Shown: positions 42,595-51,867 of the stretch, one piece after another
How positions within the stretch are numbered: position 1 is the stretch's first letter
Layout of the letters: each line of letters opens with the position of its first letter
Program-made: the position numbers and the translations under genes
NCBI RefSeq assembly: GCF_947500325.1
Contig: NZ_CANMRQ010000002.1
Span: forward strand, 62,001-126,000
Source: an uncultured Lacinutrix sp.
Lineage (GTDB): Bacteria; Bacteroidota; Bacteroidia; Flavobacteriales; Flavobacteriaceae
Length of the DNA stretch: 64,000 bases
Reading direction: 5' to 3'
Notes under the pieces: generated by a model
Seen by the model: the letters and a program-made list of their open reading frames with translations, nothing else
What the model was told of the DNA's origin: nothing
Databases searched by the model: none

Positions 42595-43596
42595 CTAATC
42601 CAACTTATCTGTTAGTTTTTTAAACACTTTTTTTGCGTCTTTGCCTTCATACAAAATGGCGTAAACAGCTTTTATAATAGGCAATTGTGTTTTCTTTTTA
42701 TTTGTTTCATTAAGTAAATAAGCACTTTTTGTAGCATAATAACCTTCTGCGACCATACTCATTTCCATTTGGGCACTTTTTACTGTGTAGCCTTTACCAA
42801 TCATGTTTCCAAACATGCGATTTCTTGAAAAAACAGAATAGCCAGTAACTAATAAATCACCTAGGTATGCAGAGTTGTTAATATTACGTTTCATTTTATG
42901 CATCTTTTTAATAAAACGTTTCATTTCTCTAATAGCATTACTCATTAAAACACTTTGAAAATTGTCACCATAACCTAAACCATGTGCAATTCCTGCAGCT
43001 ATAGCATATATGTTTTTAAGCATTACTGCGTATTCCGTTCCAATGACGTCATCACTAATTTTTGTTTTAATATATCTGCTAGATAAAGCGTCTGCTATGG
43101 CTTGAGCTTTACTAGAATTTGCACAAGAGATGGTTAGGTATGATAAACGTTCTAGTGCAACTTCTTCAGCGTGACAAGGTCCAGCAATAACACCAATGTT
43201 CTCGAAAGGAATATTATAATGGTCATGAAAATGTTCTCCTAGAAGTAACCCGGTTTCAGGAATAATACCTTTAACAGCAGATACAATGGTTTTATTAGTG
43301 ATATTAACTTTAAGCTTTTCTAACTCTCCATGAATAAATGCAGAAGGAATAACAAAAATAAGCACATCTGCATATGCTGCCATTTCATTAATATCATTAG
43401 TTATTTTTAATTGCTCTAAGTGAAACTCAACAGAACTTAAGTAGCTTGGGTTATGTTTTTCTTTTAATAGGTGTTCTTTAGTATAAATACTTCGCATATA
43501 CCAACCTACTTTTTCTTGATTTTCACATAACATTTTTACAATAGCTGTAGCCCAACTACCAGATCCAAATACTGCGTATTTCAATTCTTTATTCAT
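42595..43596 (-). CDS. gpsA: NAD(P)H-dependent glycerol-3-phosphate dehydrogenase
   Basis: A 333-aa enzyme that reduces dihydroxyacetone phosphate to sn-glycerol 3-phosphate for phospholipid synthesis. The N-terminal Rossmann domain has a GSGSWATAIV glycine loop; the family motif IAGPCHAEEVA and the catalytic lysine regions (SAVKGI, MLKNIYAIAAGI) are present. It is a single gene flanked by the repeat region and a lipoprotein gene. Confidence 0.95.
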   Translation of the reverse strand: MNKELKYAVFGSGSWATAIVKMLCENQEKVGWYMRSIYTKEHLLKEKHNPSYLSSVEFHLEQLKITNDINEMAAYADVLIFVIPSAFIHGELEKLKVNITNKTIVSAVKGIIPETGLLLGEHFHDHYNIPFENIGVIAGPCHAEEVALERLSYLTISCANSSKAQAIADALSSRYIKTKISDDVIGTEYAVMLKNIYAIAAGIAHGLGYGDNFQSVLMSNAIREMKRFIKKMHKMKRNINNSAYLGDLLVTGYSVFSRNRMFGNMIGKGYTVKSAQMEMSMVAEGYYATKSAYLLNETNKKKTQLPIIKAVYAILYEGKDAKKVFKKLTDKLD

Positions 43597-43727
43597 AAAT
43601 CATTTTCAATTCTATATTCAAAAGTACACAATTAATGATACTTATTAAAACGCTGATAATAAGTCTTTTGAGTATTTTGGCATGCCTTTTGAAATGATGA
43701 TAATATCAATCCTTAAAACGACAGATT

Positions 43728-44675
43728 ATGAAGACATTAAAATTACTTACAGGATTTGCTTTAATAGCAACATTATTTACTTCTTGTGTTACAGAAGTAG
43801 TTGTTGACGATTACAATAATGGTCCAACACCAGGAATAACTTTAAATCAACTACTTAACTCTTACGAGTTATGGTATGTAGATATTAACGAAACTTTGGG
43901 CACAGGAGAAACACCATTTTTGCAAATTGCTTTTACCGTATCATTTAGAAATGGGACTTTATATGCTAATAACAACTTAGTTGGTATTGGTAGCCAAGGT
44001 AATGGATACGGAATTCCGGTTGGTTATTATAATACAAATAATATGATTTTAGATGTAGATCATGATATTGATGGTTATGAAAGTTTCGACGTATATCAAA
44101 TAGACAATAATACTATAGAATTATATAACCCATTTAATGATACATCATATTTCCTTAATGGTTACCAACGTTCAAACTTTGATTACGATTTTGTGTTTTA
44201 TGATAACATTCATTATTTCATGCAAGAATATGAAGCGTGGGAGAAAACTTATACTAGTGACTTTGGTGCATTAAATGAATTTGATAACGAAAACTTTTTG
44301 CAGTTTTTATCTGGTGGGAATGACAGTACATTTAGAAGTTCTCAAGATTTAGCTGGTACTAATCCAGATAATTTAATATGGGATTTTACAGGAGACTATG
44401 GTGTAGGAAATGTTAGTGGAGATATGTATTTAAAAACATTGACTTTAGATTATGACTTTTTTGATAATGAATTTTTTGAATTGAGTGTTATTAATGATGA
44501 AACTGTAGAGTTATTTCATGCAGATTCTGGAACAGTATATGAATTTAGAGGAAGAGGTTATATTCAATACTTAAAAGAAGGAACAACTGTAGATAAAACA
44601 AAAACGTCGGGTCAAAAGAAACGTAAACAACGCACACCTAAGAAAGAAAATAACCGTGAAAACACACGCGGATAG
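43728..44675 (+). CDS. Lipoprotein of unknown function (315 aa)
   Basis: Lipobox LIATLFTSC (Cys20). The mature part is rich in aromatic and acidic residues with two similar halves: LLNSYELWYVDIN, ...YFLNGYQRS and later ENFLQFLSGG, ...YEFRGRGYIQ, suggesting an internal duplication of a beta-rich domain. The C-terminus is a basic tail (KRKQRTPKKENNRENTRG). No enzyme motif. A strong terminator follows. Confidence 0.75.
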   Translation: MKTLKLLTGFALIATLFTSCVTEVVVDDYNNGPTPGITLNQLLNSYELWYVDINETLGTGETPFLQIAFTVSFRNGTLYANNNLVGIGSQGNGYGIPVGYYNTNNMILDVDHDIDGYESFDVYQIDNNTIELYNPFNDTSYFLNGYQRSNFDYDFVFYDNIHYFMQEYEAWEKTYTSDFGALNEFDNENFLQFLSGGNDSTFRSSQDLAGTNPDNLIWDFTGDYGVGNVSGDMYLKTLTLDYDFFDNEFFELSVINDETVELFHADSGTVYEFRGRGYIQYLKEGTTVDKTKTSGQKKRKQRTPKKENNRENTRG

Positions 44676-44700
44676 AATAAAATGTAGTTAGTTAATTTTA

Positions 44701-44735
44701 AAACCGATTAAAGAATTTTCTTTAATCGGTTTTAC
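44701..44735 (+). terminator. Terminator after the 315-aa lipoprotein gene
   Basis: ACCGATTAAAGAA / TTCTTTAATCGGT with a tight loop, then TTTTA; a 13-bp stem 27 bp after the stop. Confidence 0.85.
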
Positions 44736-44794
44736 TTTATTTTAAAGTTGTTTTTACTTATTTATGGCATATTAATTGTTTATATTAATTGGAA

Positions 44795-44814
44795 TTGAAG
44801 AAGAATTTCTTCAA
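44795..44814. promoter_or_regulatory. Palindrome upstream of the LysM gene
   Basis: TTGAAGAA-GAAT-TTCTTCAA is a perfect 8-bp inverted repeat about 45 bp upstream of the start of the BON-LysM gene. Probably an operator; no regulator is assigned. Confidence 0.4.
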
Positions 44815-44858
44815 CTTTACAAATAGTAATTAATAACACTTAAAACAAAAAACAAATT

Positions 44859-45344
44859 ATGGGATTATTTTCATTTATTAAAAACGCGGGAGCTAAAGTT
44901 TTCGGTATTGGAAAAACAGATGCAGAAGAAGCTGCTGAAGCTGCTGCTGCAGAACTTAAAATGGAAGCATTAGCTGCTAGAAAACTAGAAGAAACAATAA
45001 GAGATTTAGACTTACAAGTAGAAGGTTTAAATGTACTTATCGATGATGATGCAGCTACAATTTCTGGTATGGCTTATAACCAAGCGACTAGAGAAAAAGT
45101 AATATTAGTTGTTGGTAATAGTGATGGAATCGCTACTGTAGATGACCAAATGACTGTAGAGCATGTTGAGCCTGTAGCACAATTTCACACTGTAGTTAGC
45201 GGAGATACTTTAGGTAAGATTGCTAAGAAGTTTTATGGAAATGCGATGAAGTATCCTGAGATTTTTGAAGCAAATAAGCCTATGTTAGAACACCCAGATA
45301 AAATTTATCCTGGACAAGTTTTACGTATTCCAGCATTAGATTAA
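44859..45344 (+). CDS. lysM: BON-LysM protein (YgaU/Kbp-like)
   Basis: A 161-aa cytoplasmic protein with an N-terminal helical segment, a BON domain (DLDLQVEGLNVLIDDDAATISG) and a C-terminal LysM domain (FHTVVSGDTLGKIAKKFYG, PDKIYPGQVLRIP). Length and order match E. coli YgaU/Kbp, a potassium-binding protein. It lacks a signal peptide. Probably stress-related. It has its own terminator. Confidence 0.93.
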   Translation: MGLFSFIKNAGAKVFGIGKTDAEEAAEAAAAELKMEALAARKLEETIRDLDLQVEGLNVLIDDDAATISGMAYNQATREKVILVVGNSDGIATVDDQMTVEHVEPVAQFHTVVSGDTLGKIAKKFYGNAMKYPEIFEANKPMLEHPDKIYPGQVLRIPALD

Positions 45345-45365
45345 CTAATAAAAGAGATACATAAG

Positions 45366-45397
45366 AAAAACGCCAACCTTTTGAGGTTGGCGTTTTT
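45366..45397. terminator. Terminator after lysM
   Basis: AAAAACGCCAACCT / AGGTTGGCGTTTTT, 14-bp stem with a 4-nt loop and T-runs on both strands, serving lysM and possibly the convergent small membrane-protein gene. Confidence 0.9.
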
Positions 45398-45438
45398 GGT
45401 TTAACTAAAATAATTCAAGGGATATAAAATAATTTAAT

Positions 45439-45657
45439 TTATTTGCTGTAGAGAACTTGTTGTGTGTCTCCACTCATTAAATTCTTTACAAAATATATAG
45501 TTGAACCCAAAAAAGGAACACAAATAATTAAAAGTGTCCATAATAACTTATTCTTATTTTTAATCTCATTCTTATTAACTAACCAAATACTTAAAGAAAT
45601 ATATCCAAAAAGTATTAGCGATATAAGAAAAAGATTTGTAGGGCTTACCGAGTTCAT
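45439..45657 (-). CDS. PLDc_N-domain small membrane protein (72 aa)
   Basis: Two transmembrane helices (NLFLISLILFGYISLSIWLV and LWTLLIICVPFLGSTIYFV). The second, with the xWxxxxxxxPxxGxxxYF pattern, is the PLDc_N signature found at the N-terminus of cardiolipin synthases and in many free-standing small proteins. Function of the free-standing form is unknown. Confidence 0.8.
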   Translation of the reverse strand: MNSVSPTNLFLISLILFGYISLSIWLVNKNEIKNKNKLLWTLLIICVPFLGSTIYFVKNLMSGDTQQVLYSK

Positions 45658-45920
45658 TACATCTGTTTTTTATCAAAGCTATAATAATGAATTGTTGCCT
45701 ACAAAAGTATTTTTGCTGTTTTCGTGTAGTTCATCGAAAAGTGCTATTTTTTAACATTTTCGGTTACGGGAAAAACCGTAAATTATAAAAAAGAAGTTTG
45801 GTTAATTTGAAAAAATAAGGTTTTCTAACGTTTTAGATAAATACTTACCACATTTAAATGGGTGATATTAAAACTATTTCAGGTTAAGTTTTAGAAGTAT
45901 AAAGTGATGTTATTATAATA

Positions 45921-45953
45921 AAAAAAGCCAACTTGAGAGAGTTGGCTTTTTTT
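45921..45953 (+). terminator. Hairpin terminator in repeat unit 1
   Basis: AAAAAAGCCAAC / GTTGGCTTTTTTT with loop TTGAGAGA; good in both directions. No protein gene is nearby upstream, so it may end a small RNA. Confidence 0.7.
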
Positions 45954-46256
45954 CCGCTATTAACCTAACCCCGTAAATAAAACCTACAATTATCTACTGG
46001 ATACTACCAAAGCTATAGTAATGCTAGTTATCTCACAAAAGTATTTTTACCATTTTCGTGTAGTTTATCGAAAAGTAGTATTTTTTAACATTTAACGTTA
46101 CGGGAAAAACCGTAAATAACTATGAATGGTGTTGGAACGCTTTGTTAAAAATGAGAGTTTTAGTGATTTTAGATAAATAATCATTCCATATTATCTCATA
46201 TTAATGATAAAAGGAGTTTAATGTATTATAGTAGATAAATTAGATTTTTTATAATA

Positions 46257-46289
46257 AAAAAAGCCAACTTGAGAGAGTTGGCTTTTTTT
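46257..46289 (+). terminator. Hairpin terminator in repeat unit 2
   Basis: Same hairpin as at 45921-45953, 336 bp further on, including the identical 8-nt loop. Confidence 0.7.
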
Positions 46290-46525
46290 CCGCTATTAAC
46301 CTAACCCTGTAAATAAAACCTACAATTATCTACTGGATAATATCAAAGCTATAGTAATGTTGGATGTCTGGCAAAAGTATTTTTGTCATTTTTGTGCAGT
46401 TCGTCGAAAAGTACCGTTTTTTAGTGTTTTATGTTACGGTAAAAACCGTAAATGAAGGAGAAGAAGGTTTTTTAGTTCTAAAAAAAGTCGTTTCAGAACC
46501 AAAAACGAAATAAAAAAACTTATTT

Positions 46526-47104
46526 CTATTTGTAAAAATTCATTTCATCTAAATAGTCCCAGACATGTTCAGGTAATAAAGGCTTTACATTTTTACCTTT
46601 TTTAATCGCATTACGTATTAATGTCGATGAAATTTCCATAATAGGAGCTTCTATCTTATGAATTTTATTGTGATCAGTAAATCGAGTGTCTATTGAGCCT
46701 TTAGAAATTCGTGGGTATACATATATATTATGGTTGTCTAATATGAGTTCATAATTCTTCCACTTATGAAAACTTTTTAGATTGTCTTCTCCCATAATTA
46801 AAGAGAATTGATAGTCTGGATGTTTTTCTTGGAGATAGGTTAATGTATTAATTGTATAATTAGGTTGTGGTAAGTTAAATTCAATATCACTTTCTTTTAA
46901 CTTAGTATAATCTTTAGTGGCACGATAGACCATTTCTAAACGTTGAAAGTTGTCAAGTAAAGTACTTTTTTTCTTAAAAGGATTATGAGGTGTTACAACA
47001 AACCAGATTTGGTCTAGGTCGCTGTTTTCAACCAGTTGATTGGCGATAATTAAATGCCCAACATGTATTGGGTTAAAAGAACCAAAATAAAGACCAATAT
47101 TCAT
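46526..47104 (-). CDS. nadD: Nicotinate-nucleotide adenylyltransferase
   Basis: A 192-aa enzyme that converts nicotinate mononucleotide to the dinucleotide in NAD synthesis. Nucleotidyltransferase motifs: GSFNPIHVGH near residue 8 (HxGH-type), a conserved MGEDNLKSFHKW segment and SSTLIRNAIKKGK at the C-terminus. It lies 12 bp downstream of gmk on the same strand, so an operon yicC-gmk-nadD is likely. Confidence 0.96.
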   Translation of the reverse strand: MNIGLYFGSFNPIHVGHLIIANQLVENSDLDQIWFVVTPHNPFKKKSTLLDNFQRLEMVYRATKDYTKLKESDIEFNLPQPNYTINTLTYLQEKHPDYQFSLIMGEDNLKSFHKWKNYELILDNHNIYVYPRISKGSIDTRFTDHNKIHKIEAPIMEISSTLIRNAIKKGKNVKPLLPEHVWDYLDEMNFYK

Positions 47105-47116
47105 TATGCTTAATAC

Positions 47117-47704
47117 TTATTCGTTTAAAAAACCACCAACAATAGTTTCTGCTTCTTTTAAAGCTTTTTCTAAATTATCATTTTCAATAATAACATCAAA
47201 AAGCGGAGCTGTTGCTAATTCGGCAGGAGCTTTAGCTACTCTCATGCTAATTTTATCCTCACTTTCTTCTCCTCTATCTTTTAATCTTCTTATTAATTCG
47301 TTTAAATCTGGAGGTTTTACAAAAACAGCAAGTGTTTGTTCAGGGAATTTTCGTTTTATACGTAATCCGCCAGAGACATCTATATCGAAAATAACATTTT
47401 TTCCAAGTGCCCATAAGCGTTCTACTTCTGCTTTTAATGTGCCATAGAAATTATCTCTATAAACTTCTTCCCATTCTAAAAAATCATCATCCTTAATATG
47501 CTGTTTGAAATCTTTTAATGATAAAAAATAGTAATCTTTAGCATGTACTTCTTGTCCACGTTTTTCTCTAGATGTTGCCGAAATAGAAAAGGCTAAATTT
47601 AATTCTTCTTGTTTTAAAAGATGACGTACTAAGGTCGTTTTTCCTGAACCAGATGGCGCAGAGAATACTATAAGTTTTCCTTTTTTTGTAATGTCTTTAT
47701 TCAA
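47117..47704 (-). CDS. gmk: Guanylate kinase
   Basis: A 195-aa enzyme, normal length, phosphorylating GMP to GDP. P-loop SAPSGSGKTTLVRHLL, GMP-binding section (SREKRGQEVHAKDYYFLS, FLEWEEVYRDNFYGT) and DIDVSGGLRIKRKFP are all present. The lid region RLKDRGEESEDKISMR is normal. It is the middle gene of the yicC-gmk-nadD row. Confidence 0.97.
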   Translation of the reverse strand: MNKDITKKGKLIVFSAPSGSGKTTLVRHLLKQEELNLAFSISATSREKRGQEVHAKDYYFLSLKDFKQHIKDDDFLEWEEVYRDNFYGTLKAEVERLWALGKNVIFDIDVSGGLRIKRKFPEQTLAVFVKPPDLNELIRRLKDRGEESEDKISMRVAKAPAELATAPLFDVIIENDNLEKALKEAETIVGGFLNE

Positions 47705-47778
47705 TTCGATAATTCTTTAGGTTATAAAAAAGGTCTCAAGCGTATTAGACCAGATATTATTAAATGCTAATTATTAGT

Positions 47779-48639
47779 CTATAAAACATTTAATAATTGT
47801 TCTTTAATTTTTTCTAGCTCATCTTTCATTTGAACCACTAATTGCTGCATAGGAGCATAATTACTTTTAGAACCAATAGTATTTATTTCACGTCCCATTT
47901 CTTGACCAATGAAGCCTAATTTTTTTCCGTTAGAGTCTTTAGAATCAAGAGCGCTAATAAAATACTCTAAATGGTTTTTTAGACGTACTTTTTCTTCAGT
48001 GATATCAAATTTCTCAATATAATAGACTAATTCTTGTTCAAAACGATTCTCGTCATATTTTTCACGAAGTTCTTCTACACCTTTCTTTAAACGTTCCCGA
48101 ACACCTTCAACACGCTCTGGGTCCATTATAATTACTTTTTCTAATAATTCATTTATGGTCGCTACACGTTTTTTAAAATCTTGTTCTAAAACTTTCCCTT
48201 CATCTAAGCGATAATTATTAATTAGTTTTATAGCTTGTTTTATTTCAGCTTCAATTTGTTTCCATTCACTTTCATCAATCTCTTCTCGTTCAGTATTTAA
48301 AGCATCAGGAAAACGAACAGCCATTTTTAAGTATTCTGTTTCCTCACCAGTATTAATAACATTTTTAAGTTGCTCTATGTATTGTTTAACAACAGGAGTA
48401 TTAATCTTTGTTGAGGTATCTTCAGCTGTAGTTTCTACATAAATTGAAAAATCTACTTTGCCTCTATTCAATTCTTTAGCCATTAATTTTCGTAAATAGA
48501 GTTCTTTCTCTCTATATATAGATGGCATCCTAGCATTCAAATCTAAGTTTTTACTGTTTAGTGATTTAAGCTCAATTGTGATTTTTTTTGTTGGTAACTG
48601 TAATACAGATTTACCATAACCTGTCATTGAATGTATCAT
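47779..48639 (-). CDS. yicC: YicC-family endoribonuclease
   Basis: A 286-aa YicC/YloC protein; the family includes RNases acting in mRNA/sRNA turnover. The family N-terminus MIHSMTGYGKS and the C-terminal GREINTIGSKSNYAPMQQLVVQMKDELEKIKEQLLNVL are clear. The frame extends nine codons upstream, but ATG 48639 gives the family start. It is conserved next to gmk. Confidence 0.94.
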   Translation of the reverse strand: MIHSMTGYGKSVLQLPTKKITIELKSLNSKNLDLNARMPSIYREKELYLRKLMAKELNRGKVDFSIYVETTAEDTSTKINTPVVKQYIEQLKNVINTGEETEYLKMAVRFPDALNTEREEIDESEWKQIEAEIKQAIKLINNYRLDEGKVLEQDFKKRVATINELLEKVIIMDPERVEGVRERLKKGVEELREKYDENRFEQELVYYIEKFDITEEKVRLKNHLEYFISALDSKDSNGKKLGFIGQEMGREINTIGSKSNYAPMQQLVVQMKDELEKIKEQLLNVL

Positions 48640-48694
48640 AAAAAAAATTATAAAGTTGCACAAAGGTAAGCAAAAGAGAATCCATAGAAAACAC

Positions 48695-48702
48695 TAAATT
48701 TG
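48695..48702 (+). promoter_or_regulatory. Putative -7 box of the thioesterase gene
   Basis: TAAATTTG matches the TAnnTTTG -7 element and lies 21 bp before the start codon. A matching -33 TTG was not found at the usual distance, so this is tentative. Confidence 0.35.
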
Positions 48703-48723
48703 CATTCTAAAAAAACAAGGAAA

Positions 48724-49203
48724 ATGTATAAAAAACAGTTCGAAATTCGTTGGAGTGATGTAGATGCGAATAGACATTTGGCTAATTCTGCCTATACTAA
48801 TTTTATGAGCCATACGCGAATGGGGTTTTTAATAGAACAAGGTTTTACTATGAAAGAATTAGCAATTCATAATATTGGACCAGTAGTTTTTTATGAACAT
48901 ATGCACTATTTTAAAGAAGCTTTTATGGGGCAACCAATTACAGTGTCTTTAGAAGTTTCGGGTTTAAGTGATGATGGTACGTTTTTTAAATTTGATCATA
49001 ATTTTTATAATCATAAAGGTGAAAATATAGCTTTTTGTGAAATGCTTGGAGCTTGGATAGACTTGTCTGCTAGGAAAATGACTAGTTTGCCAAAGGTTTT
49101 ATTAGATATCGCAGATCAATTTCCAAAATCTGAAAACTATAAAACTCTTACTAAAGAAGATACTAGAGCGAATGGGCGCATACCCAAAAACATAAACCTT
49201 TAG
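48724..49203 (+). CDS. Acyl-CoA thioesterase, 4HBT hotdog fold
   Basis: A 159-aa hotdog-fold protein of the 4-hydroxybenzoyl-CoA thioesterase group: the N-terminal strand FEIRWSDVDANRHLANSAYTNFM has the catalytic Asp of the DxNxH motif. ATG 48724 is chosen because it follows an AAGGAAA ribosome-binding sequence. Its stop overlaps that of the convergent EamA gene by a few bases. The exact acyl substrate is unknown. Confidence 0.85.
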   Translation: MYKKQFEIRWSDVDANRHLANSAYTNFMSHTRMGFLIEQGFTMKELAIHNIGPVVFYEHMHYFKEAFMGQPITVSLEVSGLSDDGTFFKFDHNFYNHKGENIAFCEMLGAWIDLSARKMTSLPKVLLDIADQFPKSENYKTLTKEDTRANGRIPKNINL

Positions 49204-50102
49204 TTTTCTTTAATTGCTACTTTAGGTTTTTTTGTCACTAAGTACACACCTATAAAAATTAGCGTTGAAGCAATTATTTTTACTGGTGTTATACCATCAC
49301 TTCCCATTATAATAGCAAAAATACCTGCGATTATAGGTTGTATATATATAAATATAGTTACTGTAGATGCTTTTAAATGTCTTAAGGCTAATGGGTTTAG
49401 AATATAAGTTCCAAAAGTAGCTCCAACAACAACAAAAGCGACTGCGAAATAAATATAGGGTGTAAAGTTATTTAAATTAGTAGACACTAATTCGTTATAA
49501 CCAAAAGGAGCAACTAAAATTAAACCAAATAAAAATAACCACCTTATAAAGGTAAAAGGGTGATATTTTTCGGTTAATTTTTTAATTATTATAATATAAA
49601 TACTATAAGAAATAGCGTTTACTAAAATGAGAGCGTTTCCTAAAAAAACATTGTCTGCAGCTCTAAGCGATTTACCATAAATAGTAAGCACAATGGCTCC
49701 TGCAAAAGCGAGAAGAACACCAAGAATTTTTAAAGATGTCACCTTTTCTTTTAAATAAATAGCAGATAGTATTAATACGATAATAGGAGTAATAGTAACT
49801 ATTACAGAAGCATGAATTGGAGTTGTAAATTCTAAACCTTTAATAAATAGTAACATGTTTATTGCAACACCAAATACAGCGCCTAAAAAGAAAGTAAAAT
49901 AATCTTTTTTATCAATTTTTTCTTTAGGTCCTAAAAAACTAAATAACCAAAATAAAGCAGTAGCACCTCCAACTCTAACAAGAACAAAAGCATTAGATTG
50001 CATATAACCACCTGCTAAAACATCTTTAACAAAAGTGTAATTTAAACCATAGAGAAGTTGTACTGCAAAGGCAGCAATTAAAGCCCAATATCTAGTTTTC
50101 AT
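49200..50102 (-). CDS. EamA-family (DMT) transporter
   Basis: A 300-aa protein with ten hydrophobic helices in two repeated halves, typical of drug/metabolite exporters (first half with FVLVRVGGATALFWLF; second with LVNAISYSIYIIIIKKL and PIIAGIFAIIMGSD). It probably exports amino acids or other metabolites. Its start overlaps the stop of the ArsC-like gene by 11 bp, so the two are co-translated. Confidence 0.9.
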   Translation of the reverse strand: MKTRYWALIAAFAVQLLYGLNYTFVKDVLAGGYMQSNAFVLVRVGGATALFWLFSFLGPKEKIDKKDYFTFFLGAVFGVAINMLLFIKGLEFTTPIHASVIVTITPIIVLILSAIYLKEKVTSLKILGVLLAFAGAIVLTIYGKSLRAADNVFLGNALILVNAISYSIYIIIIKKLTEKYHPFTFIRWLFLFGLILVAPFGYNELVSTNLNNFTPYIYFAVAFVVVGATFGTYILNPLALRHLKASTVTIFIYIQPIIAGIFAIIMGSDGITPVKIIASTLIFIGVYLVTKKPKVAIKEN

Positions 50103-50451
50103 GTAAAGCTATTTTTACAGCTTCAACATTATTTTTAGAATTACCTATAAAGATGTTATTATTTAAAATAAAAACTGGGCGACTTAAAAAAGTATAATGT
50201 TCTAAAATGAGGCTTCTATAATCGTTTTCTGTAAGCGTTTTGTTTTTTAAATCTCTTTGTTTGTATAATGTCGCTCTTTTACTAAAAAGAGACTCATAAC
50301 TACCAGCAAGATCTTTCATTGCGTCTATTTGCGCTTCAGTAATAGGTTCTGTTTTAATGTTTTGAAGCATATAGTCTGAAGGCCATTCAATATCTTTTAA
50401 AATTCTAATGCATGTGCTGCATGACTTTAAGTAATAAACTTTATTATCCAT
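50092..50451 (-). CDS. ArsC/Spx-family thioredoxin-fold protein
   Basis: A 119-aa protein with the start strand KVYYLKSCSTCIRIL containing a CxxC pair, an ArsC-like RDLKNKTL segment and a C-terminal SRPVFILNNNIFIGN strand (the conserved R-P turn). Members act as arsenate reductases or redox regulators; arsenate reduction is not established here, as there are no ars genes nearby. Confidence 0.8.
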   Translation of the reverse strand: MDNKVYYLKSCSTCIRILKDIEWPSDYMLQNIKTEPITEAQIDAMKDLAGSYESLFSKRATLYKQRDLKNKTLTENDYRSLILEHYTFLSRPVFILNNNIFIGNSKNNVEAVKIALHEN

Positions 50452-50556
50452 AGCATTTTGATTTGTTTCTCAATGAGATTGAAAAACTTAATTTTTTAAA
50501 ATACAAAGTAAATTTATTTCGAATAGATTCTGCTATATTTATCAAAATTTTAGATT

Positions 50557-51021
50557 ATGGATTTTACTTTTGATGTATTTGCTAAAACGAGAGGTTTTTT
50601 TAAAGCCTATTTAGAGGAGTTATCTCTTGCCCAATTGAATGCGATACCTAATGGATTTAATAATAATATTATCTGGAACATTGGACATAGTATTGTTACA
50701 GAGCAGATTTTAGTATATAAACTATCAGGGTTAAAACCGAATGTTAGTGATGAGTTAATAGAAAAATATAAAAAAGGAACGGTTCCAGATGGTGAAGCAA
50801 CACAAGAAGATGTTGATGAGCTTAAGGTATTAGCATTTTCTACAATTGAACATACTAAAGCAGATTTTGGGTCTAAAACTTTTAGTTCATTTTCAGAATA
50901 TACCTTATCAACCACAGGTAATACGCTTACAAATGTTTCACAAGCAATACAATTTGCATTATTTCACGAAGGTTTACACGCAGGTTATATTTTAGCTTTA
51001 TTACGAGCTTTAAAAGTTTAG
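50557..51021 (+). CDS. DinB-superfamily protein
   Basis: A 154-aa four-helix-bundle protein. The metal-binding histidines are visible in IIWNIGHSIVTEQIL and LFHEGLHAGYILALLRAL. DinB-like proteins include thiol transferases (YfiT/BstA); the substrate here is unknown. It ends overlapping the stop of the convergent DUF3298 gene. Confidence 0.88.
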   Translation: MDFTFDVFAKTRGFFKAYLEELSLAQLNAIPNGFNNNIIWNIGHSIVTEQILVYKLSGLKPNVSDELIEKYKKGTVPDGEATQEDVDELKVLAFSTIEHTKADFGSKTFSSFSEYTLSTTGNTLTNVSQAIQFALFHEGLHAGYILALLRALKV

Positions 51022-51753
51022 AAATTCGTTTGCTTTAACATATGGAATAGTAAATTCTATTATATTATTGCTTGCAGTATTGAAAGTATCATAAAAAACA
51101 ATGACACCATCATCACTAAACCCAAGATGTTTTGGTAATTTAAAAGTATCCGTTTTAAAAGCGGCAATACGATCTTCATTGGCAGATAGTAGTTCCTTAT
51201 TATAATATTTTTTTGCTAATGCTGTAAATGCTGGGACGTCATTAATTAGATCGCTTGTTTTCAGTTGTTTACCAGTTTGGATATCAAAATTAAAAAATTT
51301 GAAAACTAAATTACTATGAGCACCACCAGTATTAATACTTGAATTCATTGCAATTGAGGTTATCGTTTTACTTTTAAATATAACTTCACCGTCAATAAGT
51401 ACTTCCCATGCTGGTATCTCTGTGTATAATGTTTTACCAATTTGTTTTTTGAAATTACTATAAGATTTTTTAAAATTAGTGATACTTTCTCTTGTGCTAA
51501 TTTTATTTCCATTAATTGCATCTACATTTAAGGCTGTATTTACAAAATTAGTAAGCGTTGTATTAATTTGTTTTGCAGCATCAGTTTTACCTTCAGCTTT
51601 AGGAATATTAATTTCTATTATTGTTTCATCTTCACTTATTATACTTGTTTCAGAAAAATTAAGAGTAACTTCATCTTTACATGAAAAGCAGAGCATACTA
51701 ATAATAGTAAAACAAGAAATTTTAAACAATTTGAAAGTAGGGCTATTAAACAT
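51010..51753 (-). CDS. DUF3298/RsiV-like lipoprotein
   Basis: A 247-aa protein with a lipobox (ISMLCFSC, Cys25) and, in the second half, the DUF3298 hallmark NTGGAHSNLVFKFFNFDIQTGKQLKTSDL. The family includes the lysozyme-binding anti-sigma factor RsiV, but this protein has no sigma-binding domain. Probably an envelope-anchored binding protein. Confidence 0.85.
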   Translation of the reverse strand: MFNSPTFKLFKISCFTIISMLCFSCKDEVTLNFSETSIISEDETIIEINIPKAEGKTDAAKQINTTLTNFVNTALNVDAINGNKISTRESITNFKKSYSNFKKQIGKTLYTEIPAWEVLIDGEVIFKSKTITSIAMNSSINTGGAHSNLVFKFFNFDIQTGKQLKTSDLINDVPAFTALAKKYYNKELLSANEDRIAAFKTDTFKLPKHLGFSDDGVIVFYDTFNTASNNIIEFTIPYVKANEFLNF

Positions 51754-51867
51754 AAGCTAAAGGTATTAATACAATTTGAATACAACGAATTAAAAGATAT
51801 TTTTGTTGTAATCAAAATAAGAAATTATTGAGGAATAGATTTTGTTTAAATTATAATTAATAATGAG

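Larger units (their letters stand above)
45700..46455. repeat. Tandem repeat array, unit 334-336 bp
   Basis: Each unit has a block ACAAAAGTATTTTT...TCGAAAAGT...TTTTTTA, a palindrome TTACGGGAAAAACCGTAA (45764-45781, 46098-46115, and TTACGGTAAAAACCGTAA at 46434-46451), a variable centre, a hairpin terminator, and a conserved block CGCTATTAACCTAACCC...CTACAATTATCTACTGGAT. The palindromes are 334 and 336 bp apart. The array is between two ordinary genes. It could be a set of repeated small RNA genes or a regulator-binding array. Confidence 0.75.
45658..46525. other. Non-coding region occupied by a tandem repeat array
   Basis: 868 bp without a coding frame; almost fully made of about 2.3 copies of a 334-336-bp unit described separately. 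Confidence 0.8.

Noticed and set aside
45700-46455. CRISPR array
   Set aside because: The repeat unit is about 335 bp, contains terminators and has only 2-3 copies, and no cas genes are present.
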